From Pandoraea sp. (GTDB lineage Bacteria; Pseudomonadota; Gammaproteobacteria; Burkholderiales; Burkholderiaceae): a stretch of 64,000 nt of DNA. The position numbers and the translations under genes are program-made. The notes under the pieces were generated by a model. The model saw only the letters and a program-made list of their open reading frames with translations, searched no databases and was not told the DNA's origin. Positions within the stretch are counted from its first letter, which is position 1. Every line of letters starts with the position of its first letter. Below, piece after piece: positions 54,189 through 64,000 of this stretch. The stretch covers positions 1-64,000 of the forward strand of contig JARLJF010000081.1 of assembly GCA_031291335.1 (NCBI GenBank), given 5' to 3'.

Positions 54189-54620
54189 GTTCTTTCCAAT
54201 CGTGATGTGCCGCGTCGTTCCGGCAAAAACGAGCATGGGCGGACCGGTATTTCACCGGCCCTGTGTATAGCCGCGGGCACCGGCCGGACCGCCGCCCCGG
54301 ACCGTTCCAGAGCGAGTCGCGCGCGTGCCGCCAGGGCTGTCGACACGGCGGGGGGACTTCAACAACGCGTAGCTTACCGTAGACGGCCAAAATTTGCCTG
54401 ACGCGGCAATGATTTTGGCGCACGGCTGCCGTGTTGCATGCGCATCGTGACGCCCGAACCCGCGTCCGACGCCGATTTTCACGCAGCTTCGTCCGCGATC
54501 ACGCACCCGGCGTGCAGCTTCCCGGTCTCCCGGTCGCCAGCGGGAGGTTTGACGCAGGTCAGGGCGTGGCGTTCAGCACGAAGCTACAGTCGAATATCAC
54601 CTATCGTTACAGGCTTCGTC
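54189..54620. other. Divergent region between the LysR regulator and hemN
   Basis: About 430 bases. It holds the large inverted repeat at 54386-54419 (listed). The hemN frame is open to 54438, but codon content there does not look like HemN. No FNR-type TTGAT-N4-ATCAA site is seen. Confidence 0.5.
54386..54419. promoter_or_regulatory. 34-base inverted repeat in the LysR-hemN gap
   Basis: GCCAAAAT-TTGCC-(6)-GGCAA-TG-ATTTTGGC: outer arms of eight and inner arms of five bases, with a two-base bulge. It is 202 bases from the hemN ATG and 198 from the LysR ATG, in the middle, so it could be an operator for the LysR protein or a hairpin. Confidence 0.5.
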
Positions 54621-56165
54621 ATGAATCCCCTCCCCCTTTTGTCGACGCCCTGCGCCAATGCCTCAGCCGCCGGCGAATCGCACACCAGTTCGCGCTGCCC
54701 CGGCTGTCAGTCGCGCGCGTCAACCGAAGGCCACGGACAATCGCAGTGCGCGACACGCCCCGCGCCGCGAACCACCCCCGCCATCCCATCCGCGCCGATT
54801 CACTTCGACGCGCGGCTGCTCGGCCGATACGACGTCAACGGCCCCCGCTACACGTCGTACCCGACGGCGCTGCAATTCCGCGACGACTTCGACGCCAGCG
54901 ATTACGCGCGCGCCGCAGCCCAATCCAAGCGCACCGGCAAGCCGCTCTCGCTCTACGTGCACGTGCCGTTCTGCGACACCGTGTGCTTCTACTGCGCATG
55001 CACCAAGGTCGTCACCAACAACCGTGCGCATGCCGACGCCTACGTCGAGCGGCTGCACGCGGAAATTTCACGTCAGGCGTCGCTGCTGGGTGCCGGGCGC
55101 GCACTCGCGCAGATGCATTGGGGCGGCGGCACGCCCACCTTTCTCTCACTGGAACAGATCGCCTCGCTCATCGACGCCATTAGCCGCCAGTTCATCATGA
55201 CGCCCGATGAGAGCGCCGAATACGCCATCGAGATCGATCCTCGCAGCGCGGGGCCCGCATCGATTCGTGCATTGCGCGCGCTCGGGTTCAACCGGCTATC
55301 CATCGGGGTGCAGGATTTCGACCCTCGTGTGCAGGAGGCCATTCATCGCGTGCAACCCCGCGCGCTGGTCGAAGCCACACTCGACGCCGCACGGAACTGC
55401 GGTTTCCGTTCCGTCAATTTCGATTTGATCTACGGCTTGCCGCACCAGACACCCGAGTCGTTCTCGAACACACTCGACGCCGTGATCGAAATGGCGCCGG
55501 AGCGTCTGTCGGTCTTCAGCTATGCGCACTTGCCGCAGCAATTCAAGATGCAACGCTGCCTGCCCGACGCCTTGCCGGACGGCCCGCAGAAGCTCGCCCT
55601 GTTGCAGACGATCATCGCGCGGCTGAGCGCTGCGGGCTATGTCTACATCGGCATGGATCACTTCGCGCGTCCCGACGACGAACTCGCCCGCGCGCAAGCG
55701 GCCGGCACCCTGCACCGCAACTTCCAGGGGTACAGCACGCGGGCAGATTGCGATCTCGTCGGTGTCGGCATGTCGGCCATCGGCCGTGTGGGCGATTGCT
55801 ACGCGCAGAACGCCAAGACCCTGAAGACGTATTACGAAGCCATCGATGCTGGCGGACTCGCGATCACGCGCGGCGTGCAGCTCAACGAAGACGACCATAT
55901 CCGGCGCGACGTCATTTCGCGCCTGATGTGCCACATGTCGCTGAACTTCGCCACCATCGAGCAGGCACATGACATCGATTTCGTCGCCTACTTCGCGAGC
56001 GAACTCGGCGAGTTGGCCGATCTGGCAGCCGATGGCCTCGTGGCTATCGACGCCCACGGGCTGCGCATCCTGCCTGCGGGGCGTCTGCTGGTACGCGTCG
56101 TGGCGCAGGTCTTCGACCGCTATCGCCGCAGCGCCACGAACACGCGTTGCGCGAAAGTGATGTGA
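54621..56165 (+). CDS. hemN: Oxygen-independent coproporphyrinogen III oxidase (radical SAM)
   Basis: A 514-residue HemN, which decarboxylates coproporphyrinogen III without oxygen in haem synthesis. The iron-sulfur motif is CDTVCFYCAC at Cys118, 122, 125 (and 127). Also typical are LLGRYDVNGPRYTSYPTAL near the N-terminus, WGGGTPTFL, IDPRS and YIGMDHFARPDDELA. The N-terminal ~85 residues before FDARLLGRYD are low-complexity and longer than in most HemN, so the start at 54621 (MNPLPLLST) is uncertain. A terminator follows. Confidence 0.93.
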   Translation: MNPLPLLSTPCANASAAGESHTSSRCPGCQSRASTEGHGQSQCATRPAPRTTPAIPSAPIHFDARLLGRYDVNGPRYTSYPTALQFRDDFDASDYARAAAQSKRTGKPLSLYVHVPFCDTVCFYCACTKVVTNNRAHADAYVERLHAEISRQASLLGAGRALAQMHWGGGTPTFLSLEQIASLIDAISRQFIMTPDESAEYAIEIDPRSAGPASIRALRALGFNRLSIGVQDFDPRVQEAIHRVQPRALVEATLDAARNCGFRSVNFDLIYGLPHQTPESFSNTLDAVIEMAPERLSVFSYAHLPQQFKMQRCLPDALPDGPQKLALLQTIIARLSAAGYVYIGMDHFARPDDELARAQAAGTLHRNFQGYSTRADCDLVGVGMSAIGRVGDCYAQNAKTLKTYYEAIDAGGLAITRGVQLNEDDHIRRDVISRLMCHMSLNFATIEQAHDIDFVAYFASELGELADLAADGLVAIDAHGLRILPAGRLLVRVVAQVFDRYRRSATNTRCAKVM

Positions 56166-56205
56166 GCGAAACGCGGGCTGGCGGCACAGCGCCGGCCGCA
56201 AAAAG

Positions 56206-56236
56206 AAACGCCCGGCGGAGACCCCACCGGGCGTTT
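56206..56236. terminator. Terminator between hemN and ybdD
   Basis: A perfect 10-bp repeat (AAACGCCCGG with CCGGGCGTTT, loop of 11), ending in TTTT on the plus strand. It closes hemN; A-rich sequence on the other side could serve the cstA operon. Confidence 0.85.
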
Positions 56237-56250
56237 TCACTTGGTCCGTC

Positions 56251-56307
56251 GACGCTACGACGCTACGACGCTACGACACTATCGACACTAATGACGCTAT
56301 CGACGCG
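56251..56307. repeat. Octamer tandem array between hemN and ybdD
   Basis: Three exact GACGCTAC units, a fourth GACACTAT, then degenerate copies up to the ybdD stop. It is the longest of the octamer-type arrays in this window. Confidence 0.85.
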
Positions 56308-56505
56308 TCAGCAGCAGCGTCCACCGCTCTTGCCGCCGTAGCGCGCCTCCTGCCGCTCCCGGAAGAAGGCTTCGTAGCTCATGGCCTCCTGATCCGGGTG
56401 CGTGGCGCGCATGTGCGCCACATACGTCTCGTAGTCGGGCAGACCGACCATCAGGCGCATGGCCTGCCCCAAGTAACGGCCGACCTTACCGACTTCATCG
56501 AGCAT
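56308..56505 (-). CDS. ybdD: YbdD/YjiX family small protein
   Basis: A 65-residue protein (MLDEVGKVGRYLGQAMRLMV, GLPDYETYVAHMRATHPDQE, YEAFFRERQEARYGGKSGGR) of the YbdD/YjiX family (DUF466), almost always encoded next to cstA. It ends in GGRCC. The start has GGGAGA upstream and lies 16 bases after cstA, so it is co-transcribed. In E. coli such proteins are required with the pyruvate/peptide transporters BtsT and CstA. Confidence 0.93.
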   Translation of the reverse strand: MLDEVGKVGRYLGQAMRLMVGLPDYETYVAHMRATHPDQEAMSYEAFFRERQEARYGGKSGGRCC

Positions 56506-56521
56506 GACGTTCTCCCGGCCC

Positions 56522-58588
56522 TCAGACCTGACGGCCTGCCGGCATCGGCTCGAACGGCGTTTCGCTCGCCGTCGGCTTGTTGGCCCGACGGGCCACGATG
56601 ATGGTGCGCACACCGAAGACCGCGACAGCCACCACCACGAACATGAAGACACCGGCGAGCGTGGCATCGACATAATCGTTGAACACGATCTGCTGCATCT
56701 GCGCCACCGACTTGGCCGGCGCGAGCAGCTTGCCGTCGGCGAGTGCCGCCTGATACTTCGCTGCGTGCGCGAGGAAGCCGACCTTCGGATCCGGATCGAA
56801 CATCTTCTGCCAGCCAGCGGTGAGTGTGCAGGCGAGCAGCCACAGCGTCGGTAGGATCGTCACCCAGGCGAAGCGCTCACGCTTGAGCTTGAAGAGCACG
56901 CACGTGGCGAGAATCAGCGCGATGGCAGCCAGCATCTGATTGGAGATACCGAACAACGGCCACAGCGTATTGATGCCGCCAAGCGGATCGACCACGCCCT
57001 GATAGAGGAAGTAACCCCACGCGGCCACGCAAAGCGCCGTCGCAATCAGGTTGGCGGGCAGCGACTCGGTGCGCTTGAGCGATGGCACGAACGTGCCGAG
57101 CAGATCCTGCAGCATGAAGCGCCCGGCACGCGTGCCCGCGTCGACCGCCGTCAGAATGAACAGCGCTTCGAACAGAATCGCGAAGTGATACCAGAACGCC
57201 ATCATCGCTTCGCCGCCCACCACCTGATGCAGGATGTGCGCCATGCCCACCGCCAGCGTCGGTGCGCCACCGGCGCGCGAGATGATCGTGTTCTCGCCGA
57301 CCGCGCGAGCGGTTTCGGTCAGCACGTCCGGCGTGATGGAGAAGCCCCAGCCCGAGACGACTTGCGCGACGGCTTCCGGCGTCGTGCCGATGACGGCGGC
57401 CGGGCTGTTCATCGCGAAGTACACGCCCGGGTCGATCACCGACGCGGCGACCAGCGCCATGATGGCCACGAACGACTCCATCAGCATGCCGCCGTAACCG
57501 ATGAAGCGTGCGTTGACTTCGTTATCGAGCAGTTTGGGCGTGGTGCCCGACGAGATCAGCGCATGGAAACCGGACACGGCACCGCACGCGATCGTGATGA
57601 AGAGGAACGGGAACAGCTTGCCCGACCAGACCGGACCGCTGCCGTCGACAAACTGGGTGAGCGCCGGCATCTTCAGTTCGGGGGCGACGACCAGAATGCC
57701 GATGGCGAGCGCCAGAATCGTGCCGATCTTGAGGAACGTCGACAGATAGTCGCGCGGCGCGAGCAGCAGCCACACCGGCAACACCGATGCCACGAAGCCG
57801 TAGCCGATCAACATCCACGTGAGTTGCTTGCCGTCAAACGTGAATAGCGGCGCGAGTGCGGCGCTGTCGTGCACGCTCTGACCGAAGTAGATCGCGGCCA
57901 TCAGCATCACGAAGCCGATGATCGACACTTCGCCGATGCGACCCGGGCGAATGAAGCGCGTGTAGATGCCCATGAAGAGCGCGATCGGAATCGTCAGCCC
58001 GACGGTGAACGTGCCCCACGGCGAGCCCGTGAGCGCCTTGACCACGATCAGCGCCAGCACGGCCAGAATGATGATCATGATGAGGAACGCGCCGAACAAC
58101 GCGATCACGCCAGGAATCATGCCGAGTTCAGACTTCACGAGATCGCCCAGCGAACGGCCGTCGCGGCGCGTGGAGATGAACAGCACCATGAAGTCCTGCA
58201 CCGCACCGGCAAACACCACCCCGGCGAGAATCCACAACATGCCGGGCAAGTAGCCCATCTGGGCGGCGAGCACCGGGCCGACGAGCGGCCCCGCACCGGC
58301 AATCGCGGCGAAGTGGTGACCGAACAGCACGTAACGATTGGTCGGCACGTAGTCCAGCCCGTCGTTATGACGCCAGGCCGGCGTCATGCGCGTGCCGTCG
58401 AGTTGCGCCACACGCGTGGCGATGAACTTGCTGTAGAAGCGATACGCGATCAGATAAACGCAGACGGCTGCGATCACGATCCAGAGTGCGCTGACGGTTT
58501 CGCCGCGCGAAAGTGCCACCGTGCCAAGCGCGCATGCGCCGACGACGGCCACCGCTGCCCAGGGCAGTTGTTGCCAGATGCGATTCAT
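56522..58588 (-). CDS. cstA: Carbon starvation protein A (peptide/pyruvate transporter)
   Basis: A 688-residue membrane protein with about 16 helices, the size of CstA/BtsT. MNRIWQQLPWAAVAVVGACA opens it; typical are NDGLDYVPTNRYVLFGHHFA, AIAGAGPLVGPVLAAQMGYL, QDFMVLFISTRRDGRSLGDL and GAVSGFHALISSGTTPKLLD. These proteins import pyruvate or peptides on carbon limitation. It precedes ybdD and is divergent from a two-component system. Confidence 0.95.
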   Translation of the reverse strand: MNRIWQQLPWAAVAVVGACALGTVALSRGETVSALWIVIAAVCVYLIAYRFYSKFIATRVAQLDGTRMTPAWRHNDGLDYVPTNRYVLFGHHFAAIAGAGPLVGPVLAAQMGYLPGMLWILAGVVFAGAVQDFMVLFISTRRDGRSLGDLVKSELGMIPGVIALFGAFLIMIIILAVLALIVVKALTGSPWGTFTVGLTIPIALFMGIYTRFIRPGRIGEVSIIGFVMLMAAIYFGQSVHDSAALAPLFTFDGKQLTWMLIGYGFVASVLPVWLLLAPRDYLSTFLKIGTILALAIGILVVAPELKMPALTQFVDGSGPVWSGKLFPFLFITIACGAVSGFHALISSGTTPKLLDNEVNARFIGYGGMLMESFVAIMALVAASVIDPGVYFAMNSPAAVIGTTPEAVAQVVSGWGFSITPDVLTETARAVGENTIISRAGGAPTLAVGMAHILHQVVGGEAMMAFWYHFAILFEALFILTAVDAGTRAGRFMLQDLLGTFVPSLKRTESLPANLIATALCVAAWGYFLYQGVVDPLGGINTLWPLFGISNQMLAAIALILATCVLFKLKRERFAWVTILPTLWLLACTLTAGWQKMFDPDPKVGFLAHAAKYQAALADGKLLAPAKSVAQMQQIVFNDYVDATLAGVFMFVVVAVAVFGVRTIIVARRANKPTASETPFEPMPAGRQV

Positions 58589-58766
58589 TGTCTCTCCTCG
58601 GAACTGCCTTCTTAGGGCAGCAACCCGGGACGGCGCCGTTGCAGCGCTGTCCCGCCTCTTGGTGCGGCGTCGTCAGGACACCTCGAATCGTGGCTCACTG
58701 CGCACGCCCCTCTTTCGGGGGTCTGCGTACAGCGAGGGCCGGCGATGTCGCGCAGGGAAGCCGCAT

Positions 58767-58806
58767 GCGAACATGCGAATCTGCCAATCTGCGAATCTGT
58801 GAAATG
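58767..58806. repeat. Octamer tandem array in the cstA-kinase gap
   Basis: Five 8-base units: GCGAACAT, GCGAATCT, GCCAATCT, GCGAATCT, GTGAAATG. The middle three are nearly identical. Confidence 0.8.
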
Positions 58807-58909
58807 CTGGCGAGAAGCTTGCGAGTTACAGTCGGCTGCCCCGGTCACGATTCGGCGTGTAGTATTGGCGTTTGCCCATCGCGCCACAAGCGCGGAACTA
58901 CGCAGGTCC

Positions 58910-58929
58910 GCTACGTGCTACTACGTAGC
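58910..58929. promoter_or_regulatory. Palindrome upstream of the two-component genes
   Basis: GCTACGT-(GCTACT)-ACGTAGC: perfect 7-base arms with a six-base spacer, 41 bases before the kinase start. Possibly a binding site for the response regulator encoded just downstream. Confidence 0.45.
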
Positions 58930-58970
58930 GCAATGCCGCAAAACACGGCATTGCAGGCCTTTCGAATGTC

Positions 58971-60356
58971 ATGAATCTCCGACAGAAATTTTTCGTCCTC
59001 GCGTTGTTGCCGGTCGCATTGGCGATGGTCGCCATCGCGCTGGCCGTACGACACCAAGGCATCGAGCTTTCGCGCGCACAGCATGAAGCGGTGCAGACCA
59101 CGTCGCTGGCCAACAAGCGGGCCGAGCTGCTGCATTACGTGGGGCTTGCGCGCAATGCCATCGAGCCGCTATACGACGGTCCCGATACGCCCGCCGCTCG
59201 CGAGCAGGCCCTCGCCACACTCGCCCGCATGGAGTTCGGCAAGGACGGCTACTTCTTCGTCTACGATCTCGAAGGCCGCAGCCTGATGCACCCGCGTCAG
59301 CCCGAGCTTGTCGGTCACAACCTCTGGTCGCTCAAGGACGAGTCGGGTGCGCCCACGATCCAGCGTCTGATCGCGGCGGCACGCGCCGGCGGCGGCTACG
59401 TGCAGTACGCATGGGAGAAACCGTCCCGCCAGCAAATGACGCCGAAGCTCGGCTACGTGATCGCCCTGCCGCGCTGGAACTGGATGATCGGCACGGGCAT
59501 CTATCTCGACGATGTCGAAGCCACGCTGCGCGAGTCGGATGACCGCGCACAGGCGAACATCGACCGCACGCTGGTCTGGATCACGCTCATCGCGTCATCG
59601 TGTCTGGCGATCGTGGCTTTGTGCGGACTCGTCGTGAACATCACCGAACTCAAGACCGCCGACGCGAAACTGCGTCAACTGGCGCGTCAGGTCGTGCAGT
59701 CACAGGAACTCGAGCGCTCACGCATCTCACGTGAGTTGCACGACGGCATCAGTCAACTCCTCGTCTCAGTCAAGTTGTTGCTCGAATCGGCCTCGATGCG
59801 GCTACCGGGCTCACCTGCCGCTGCGAGCAGCACACTAGGCGTTGCCATCGATCGACTGAACGGCACACTCGGCGAAGTGCGGCGAATCTCGCAGGCGCTG
59901 CGCCCGGCCATGCTCGACGATCTCGGTCTGGCCGCCGCCATCGATCAACTCGCACGTGAGTTCGGCTCGCATGCGGGCCTGCCGGTCGAAATGAATGTCG
60001 AAGGCGACGCGCCGATTCTCGACGACAACGTCAAGACAATGCTCTACCGCATCGCGCAAGAAGCCCTGACCAACATCGAACGCCATGCACAGGCGTCGCG
60101 CGTCTCGATACTGCTGATCTTCAAACCCGACGGCATTCATTTATCGATTGCCGACGACGGGCGCGGGTTCGATGTGACCGACGTGCACCACGATCCCAGA
60201 CACGGCATTGGGCTGCGCAACATGCGTGAGCGGCTCGATGCCGTCGGCGGTGTTCTCGGCATTCAATCGTGGCCCGGCCTCACCACCATCAGCGCGTGGG
60301 TACCCCTCACGCCCGCCGCCGTGAAAGCGGTGCTTCGTGCAACAACACGCAAATGA
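58971..60356 (+). CDS. Sensor histidine kinase with Cache domain (NarL/HisKA_3 type)
   Basis: A 461-residue kinase. TM1 (FFVLALLPVALAMVAIALAV) and TM2 (WITLIASSCLAIVALCGLVV, about residue 200-222) flank a periplasmic Cache domain with FGKDGYFFVYDLEGRSLMHP and GYVIALPRWNWMIGTGIYLD, a pattern of small-molecule sensors. Next come the dimerisation domain with SRELHDGISQLL (His257) and a HATPase domain (YRIAQEALTNIERHAQASRV, GLRNMRERLDAVGG). It is coupled to the regulator by ATGA overlap. Being divergent from cstA suggests it senses an organic acid or other nutrient for CstA control. Confidence 0.92.
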   Translation: MNLRQKFFVLALLPVALAMVAIALAVRHQGIELSRAQHEAVQTTSLANKRAELLHYVGLARNAIEPLYDGPDTPAAREQALATLARMEFGKDGYFFVYDLEGRSLMHPRQPELVGHNLWSLKDESGAPTIQRLIAAARAGGGYVQYAWEKPSRQQMTPKLGYVIALPRWNWMIGTGIYLDDVEATLRESDDRAQANIDRTLVWITLIASSCLAIVALCGLVVNITELKTADAKLRQLARQVVQSQELERSRISRELHDGISQLLVSVKLLLESASMRLPGSPAAASSTLGVAIDRLNGTLGEVRRISQALRPAMLDDLGLAAAIDQLAREFGSHAGLPVEMNVEGDAPILDDNVKTMLYRIAQEALTNIERHAQASRVSILLIFKPDGIHLSIADDGRGFDVTDVHHDPRHGIGLRNMRERLDAVGGVLGIQSWPGLTTISAWVPLTPAAVKAVLRATTRK

Positions 60357-60985
60357 TGCAAGCTCCCCCTATCCGATTGTTGTTGATCGACGATCATCCG
60401 CTCGTACGCGACGGACTTCGTGCGCGATTCGATGCCTCCCCCAACCTCCAGGTCGTGGGGGAAGCGGGCAATGCGCAGGAGGCACTCGCGCGCGCGAAGA
60501 CATCGTCACCGGATCTCGCGCTGATGGACATCAGCATGCGCGGCACGAATGGCATCGAGCTGACGGCGCAGTTTCGCGAGCAGTTTCCGCACATCGCCGT
60601 GCTGATACTCTCGATGCACGACAACGCCGAATATGTGCGTCAAGCCGTTCGTGCCGGTGCCCGCGGCTATGTGCTCAAGGACGCGCCTGCACACGAAATC
60701 GTGACAGCCATCGAACGCGTCGCGCGAGGCGATGCGTACTACAGCGCCGCCATTGCTGCGCGCGTGGTGCAGGCCTCGACCTCGCACGCCCCCATCGACT
60801 CGCTCACGCCCCGCGAACGCGAAATCCTCACGCGCATTGCGCACGGACTGGCGAACAAGCAGATAGCGACGGAAATGGATTTGTCGGTGCGGACCGTGGA
60901 GACACACCGGCTTAATATCAAGCGCAAGCTCGGCATCGAAGGTCAGGCAGAGTTGATCAAATTCGCGGTAGAAAATCGTTTGTGA
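60353..60985 (+). CDS. LuxR/NarL-type response regulator
   Basis: A 210-residue regulator. The receiver domain (RLLLIDDHPLVRDGLRARFD, Asp59 in LALMDISM, Lys in YVLKDAP) is followed by a LuxR helix-turn-helix (LTPREREILTRIAHGLANKQ, VRTVETHRLNIKRKLGI). Its ATG overlaps the TGA of the kinase gene, so the two form one system. A second ATG follows at 60356. Confidence 0.95.
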   Translation: MMQAPPIRLLLIDDHPLVRDGLRARFDASPNLQVVGEAGNAQEALARAKTSSPDLALMDISMRGTNGIELTAQFREQFPHIAVLILSMHDNAEYVRQAVRAGARGYVLKDAPAHEIVTAIERVARGDAYYSAAIAARVVQASTSHAPIDSLTPREREILTRIAHGLANKQIATEMDLSVRTVETHRLNIKRKLGIEGQAELIKFAVENRL

Positions 60986-61042
60986 TTCGAGGGTGAGTCG
61001 TCACAACGCCCTCATGCAATCAAGCGCGGATTCATCGCGGGA

Positions 61043-61462
61043 TCAATGCAGAAACGGGTTATATACCTCCACACCAGTATTGGAGAAATCCCTGACGTTG
61101 CGCGTAACGACCACGAGTTGATGCACCAGTGCCGTGGCGGCGATCAGCTTGTCGACGGGATGTTGTTGATGCGGTACGCGCATCCGGCCCCACGCGTTGC
61201 AGATGGTTTGATCGACGTCGAGAATGCGACCGTCGAAGTCGTGCTTCACCGACTCCACCCAAGTCTCCATGAGCGCGGCCTGTGGAATGTCATTTCGGTA
61301 TCGCAGCTTACAGGCGCCACGTCTCAATTCCCCCAACGTCAGCACTGACAAATATCGGGGCAGACCACTAGCAACGGCGTGGCGCATAAATCGCTGCACA
61401 CCGACATCACAATGCCCCGACTTACGGCATTCACTGACGACGTTGGTATCGAGTAGATACAT
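61043..61462 (-). CDS. vapC: VapC-type PIN-domain toxin
   Basis: A 139-residue ribonuclease toxin of the PIN family. The acidic residues are Asp5 (MYLLDTNVVSE), Glu45 (LTLGELRRGA), Asp104 (PVDKLIAATA) and Asp125 (TRNVRDFSNTGV), a complete set. GVEVYNPFLH ends it. It lies 17 bases after the antitoxin gene and has GGGGAA upstream of the ATG. It resembles FitB/VapC proteins that cut tRNA or mRNA. Confidence 0.92.
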   Translation of the reverse strand: MYLLDTNVVSECRKSGHCDVGVQRFMRHAVASGLPRYLSVLTLGELRRGACKLRYRNDIPQAALMETWVESVKHDFDGRILDVDQTICNAWGRMRVPHQQHPVDKLIAATALVHQLVVVTRNVRDFSNTGVEVYNPFLH

Positions 61463-61479
61463 CGCTTCCCCGGCAAGCG

Positions 61480-61686
61480 TTAACTGATTCGCTCGAAATC
61501 GCTGTCGAGTCCAACATTCGGCATGGCCATCAGTGCGTCTTCGAACGATCGGTATCCCGGCCGACGCGCCACGTTATCCAGAATCGTCAGCACCTCCTCT
61601 TCCGGCGTTCTCCCATACATCGCCGCACGCGATCGAATAGACCGCATAAGTTGTTCATCAATCCCCTCGATCAACATCATGTGCAT
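61480..61686 (-). CDS. vapB: VapB/FitA-type antitoxin
   Basis: A 68-residue protein (MHMMLIEGIDEQLMRSIRSR, AAMYGRTPEEEVLTILDNVA) of the ribbon-helix-helix FitA type: a short N-terminal strand, then two helices and a C-terminal toxin-binding tail. The ATG at 61686 is preceded by GGGAGGGG. A frame continues to 61803, but this start fits length and ribosome site. It is expected to neutralise the PIN toxin and to repress the operon. Confidence 0.88.
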   Translation of the reverse strand: MHMMLIEGIDEQLMRSIRSRAAMYGRTPEEEVLTILDNVARRPGYRSFEDALMAMPNVGLDSDFERIS

Positions 61687-61717
61687 GAGCCCCTCCCTTC
61701 GTTCATAAACAGAAATC

Positions 61718-61744
61718 GTCGTCCGATTCGAACATTCGAACGAC
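61718..61744. promoter_or_regulatory. Inverted repeat upstream of the antitoxin gene (candidate operator)
   Basis: GTCGT and ACGAC flank two TTCGAA palindromes separated by CA (GATTCGAACATTCGAACGAC core). It is 32 bases before the antitoxin ATG, a fitting place for autoregulation. Confidence 0.6.
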
Positions 61745-61827
61745 AGGAGAAATGCTAGCACCGGAGAACTTTCGAAAACCGGCCGGAACCTCGTCCGGCG
61801 CACCTTTCGGAAGTATCACAAGGCAAC

Positions 61828-61859
61828 AAAAATCCCACCGGGGTTTCCCTCGGTGGGAT
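61828..61859 (-). terminator. Terminator of pckG
   Basis: A perfect 9-bp stem (ATCCCACCG with CGGTGGGAT) with further pairing in the loop, followed by TTTTTG on the minus strand, 85 bases after the pckG stop. Confidence 0.9.
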
Positions 61860-61944
61860 CGTTGTGTGCATGCCGTTGGCGTTACCGGCCATGCCGGCGA
61901 TCGCACGGGATCAGCACATCGTCGTGCCGAGCCTCAACCGCCGG

Positions 61945-63831
<1,887 letters not shown>

Positions 63832-64000
63832 GGGGGTTGTCTCCATGCAGAGTCGAGGAATCGATGCGGACGACGGGCGTCCGTCGCGCGGGCACCTTGA
63901 ATCGCCGGGCGGCCCATCCGGTCGGGGATACCGGATGGGCGAAAGTGCCCCGGCGGTTGCCCCGGGCGCCGGAATTCCGGACGCTCGCAGGCTCGGGCCG
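63832..64000. other. Upstream region of pckG with a hairpin
   Basis: An 11-bp perfect repeat (GCCCATCCGGT at 63912-63922 with ACCGGATGGGC at 63930-63940) without T-tract. It could end a gene outside the window or be part of the pckG leader. Nothing else is seen. Confidence 0.5.

Larger units (their letters stand above)
58589..58970. other. Divergent region between cstA and the two-component system
   Basis: About 382 bases. It contains an octamer array (58767-58806) and a palindrome (58910-58929), both listed, and must hold promoters for both genes. No gene is supported. Confidence 0.55.

Overview
The window reads as a chromosomal segment of a high-GC betaproteobacterium of the Burkholderiaceae. 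The evidence is conserved gene order: gatCAB divergent from mreBCD-mrdA-rodA; rsmB/DUF4390/ntrY/ntrX; fmt and def beside dprA, a thioredoxin-like gene, topB and a LysR regulator. A Pandoraea-like genome would fit, but I cannot prove the genus from sequence alone. No rRNA operon, CRISPR array, insertion sequence or prophage is visible. One tRNA gene (Phe) is present.

Layout. 1-4.2 kb: a partial aldehyde dehydrogenase and an AidB-type acyl-CoA dehydrogenase on the minus strand, then a GMC oxidoreductase on the plus strand. 4.2-12.8 kb: a compact minus-strand operon for an R64/Tcp-like type IVb pilus (prepilin, TcpQ-like protein, secretin lipoprotein, PilO, PilP, ATPase, platform protein, prepilin peptidase). 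Most neighbours in it overlap or nearly touch. 13.3-17.7 kb: an RND pump with its adaptor. 17.9-22.9 kb: PPK2 and gatC-gatA-lipoprotein-gatB. 23.4-29.6 kb: the rod-shape and elongasome cluster mreB-mreC-mreD-mrdA-rodA, closed by a strong terminator. 29.7-35.7 kb is an accessory stretch: a Sel1 protein, a large TpsA-like exoprotein with tandem repeats, a DsrE protein and a small PPxY-motif protein behind an odd leader. 35.9-38.0 kb: the queuosine genes queC-queE-queD and tRNA-Phe. 38.2-43.4 kb: rsmB-DUF4390-ntrY-ntrX. 43.6-50.2 kb: htpX, fmt, an ArnT-like transferase, def, dprA and a thioredoxin-like gene. 50.4-56.2 kb: topB, a LysR regulator and hemN. 56.3-61 kb: ybdD-cstA divergent from a Cache-domain two-component system. 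61.0-64 kb: a VapBC-type toxin-antitoxin pair and pckG.

How it fits together. Most of the window is housekeeping (translation fidelity, cell shape, rRNA and tRNA modification, gluconeogenesis). Two surface systems stand out: the type IVb pilus, which has its own peptidase but no minor pilin, shufflon or lytic transglycosylase gene here, and the TpsA exoprotein, which has no TpsB transporter nearby. The CstA transporter and the adjacent sensor pair look like a nutrient-uptake module. Four unrelated tandem arrays that all have an 8-bp period lie at gene ends or between genes.

I worked by reading the sequence. Family assignments rest on motifs and recalled family features, not on database searches.
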